The notes below the pieces were generated by a model. That model saw nothing but the letters and a program-made list of their open reading frames with translations. It was not told the origin of the DNA and did no database searches. A stretch of 64,000 nucleotides of DNA. Origin: Lachnospiraceae bacterium. Lineage in GTDB: Bacteria > Bacillota > Clostridia > Lachnospirales > Lachnospiraceae. Location of the stretch: the NCBI GenBank assembly GCA_910575035.1, contig CAJTDL010000002.1, forward strand, positions 240,362-304,361, written 5' to 3'. Positions within the stretch are counted from its first letter, which is position 1, and every line of letters starts with the position of its first letter. A program made the position numbers and the translations under genes. Positions 63,632 to 64,000 of the stretch are shown in pieces.

Positions 63632-64000
63632 AACAGATACTCCTTTGTAATGTATTAGCAATGGTCAATACCAGTTTTCCCATTGCCTATTCAATCTACT
63701 GGGTATCACACGAACGCCTATGGGTTCAACCTGCGTAAAACGAATGCTGCGAATGAGGGCTGGTTGGCTGACTAATTTACGGACGTAAAGTTCCAGGAGG
63801 ATACGGCCAGACCACTTGCACCACTCATTTTAACAGCTTAAGCAACAAGATGGATAATTCCTTACTGGCTGTAAGGGGTATTAACCATAAATATCTCAAA
63901 CTTCGCACATAAATTTTAGTTATGCACCTTGAAAATTCAATACCTGGCAGTAATTTGGTTATCAATGTTCTGTGGTTTAAGCTGCTTGTAGCTTCGATTT
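63632..64000 (-). ncRNA. Candidate IS110 non-coding end with bridge RNA
   Basis: About 370 bp with no gene upstream of the transposase. IS110-group elements encode a structured bridge RNA in this position. Several short inverted stretches are visible (e.g. TACAGCCAGTAAGG near 63867, GTACGTCCGTAAAT near 63780), but boundaries and loops cannot be fixed here. The element may continue past the window. Confidence 0.4.

Overview
The window looks like accessory DNA from a low-to-mid GC, Gram-positive gut anaerobe, most likely a Lachnospiraceae-type Clostridium. The grounds are strong AGGAGG ribosome-binding sites, lipoboxes, Bce/FtsX-type ABC permeases paired with two-component systems, clostridial conjugative-element debris (TnpV, TnpW, TnpX-like recombinases, Tn916-like sigma and helix-turn-helix genes) and FlxA-like/DUF6033-type proteins. 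No rRNA, tRNA, CRISPR array or core housekeeping cluster was seen. The organism assignment is inference.

Layout. 1-11015: a lipoprotein/FtsX ABC operon (minus strand) divergent from an OmpR-type two-component system (TCS), then a Bce-like ABC pair and a NarL-type TCS. 11016-12360: scraps of a group II intron maturase and a relaxase. 12363-20384: one minus-strand operon with two lipoproteins, an ABC ATPase, two permeases (the second carrying an internal lipoprotein domain), an internally deleted amidase, a small ORF and an unknown membrane protein. 20667-24887: ClpP/AraC, an OmpR-type TCS, an FMN-binding protein and a TetR. 25050-34022: a junkyard of conjugative-element fragments, an IS3 relic, an Rpn nuclease and TnpV-linked cargo (GNAT, EFR1-like ferredoxin, hydrolase), ending in a truncated large serine recombinase. 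34191-39004: a TCS plus ABC export operon. 39135-41702: a third OmpR-type TCS with a small secreted protein. 41878-43320: TnpV and a type I toxin-like peptide. 43316-48930: FlxA-like/FliD-like secreted proteins beside an AgrC/LytTR-type TCS. 49299-51766: a defective serine recombinase and ICE scraps. 51936-56989: a second TnpV-linked cargo run ending in a CPBP protease and an Lnt-like protein. 57142-61480: an integrative mobilizable element (Int, XRE, frameshifted Xis, oriT-like region, MobA/L). 61792-64000: a GNAT gene and an IS110-family element.

How it works together. Six two-component systems lie in about 45 kb, most beside an ABC exporter or a secreted/lipoprotein operon, which suggests envelope-stress or antimicrobial-peptide sensing. 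Repeats in the DNA link regulators to targets. TTGACC-N20-TATMAT promoters with 11-bp phased TTGAC boxes tie the 23115-23789 regulator to the 20384-12363 operon. 21-bp phased TGTGAA repeats tie the LytTR regulator to the FlxA/FliD-like operon. 11-bp phased GGATT boxes precede two other TCS targets. A second pattern is that five TnpV genes or TnpV 3' tails each lie directly upstream of, and co-oriented with, a cargo gene or operon, in two cases with a duplicated outward promoter. Three genes carry in-frame internal deletions, and four carry one-base losses in homopolymers that could be decay or sequencing error.
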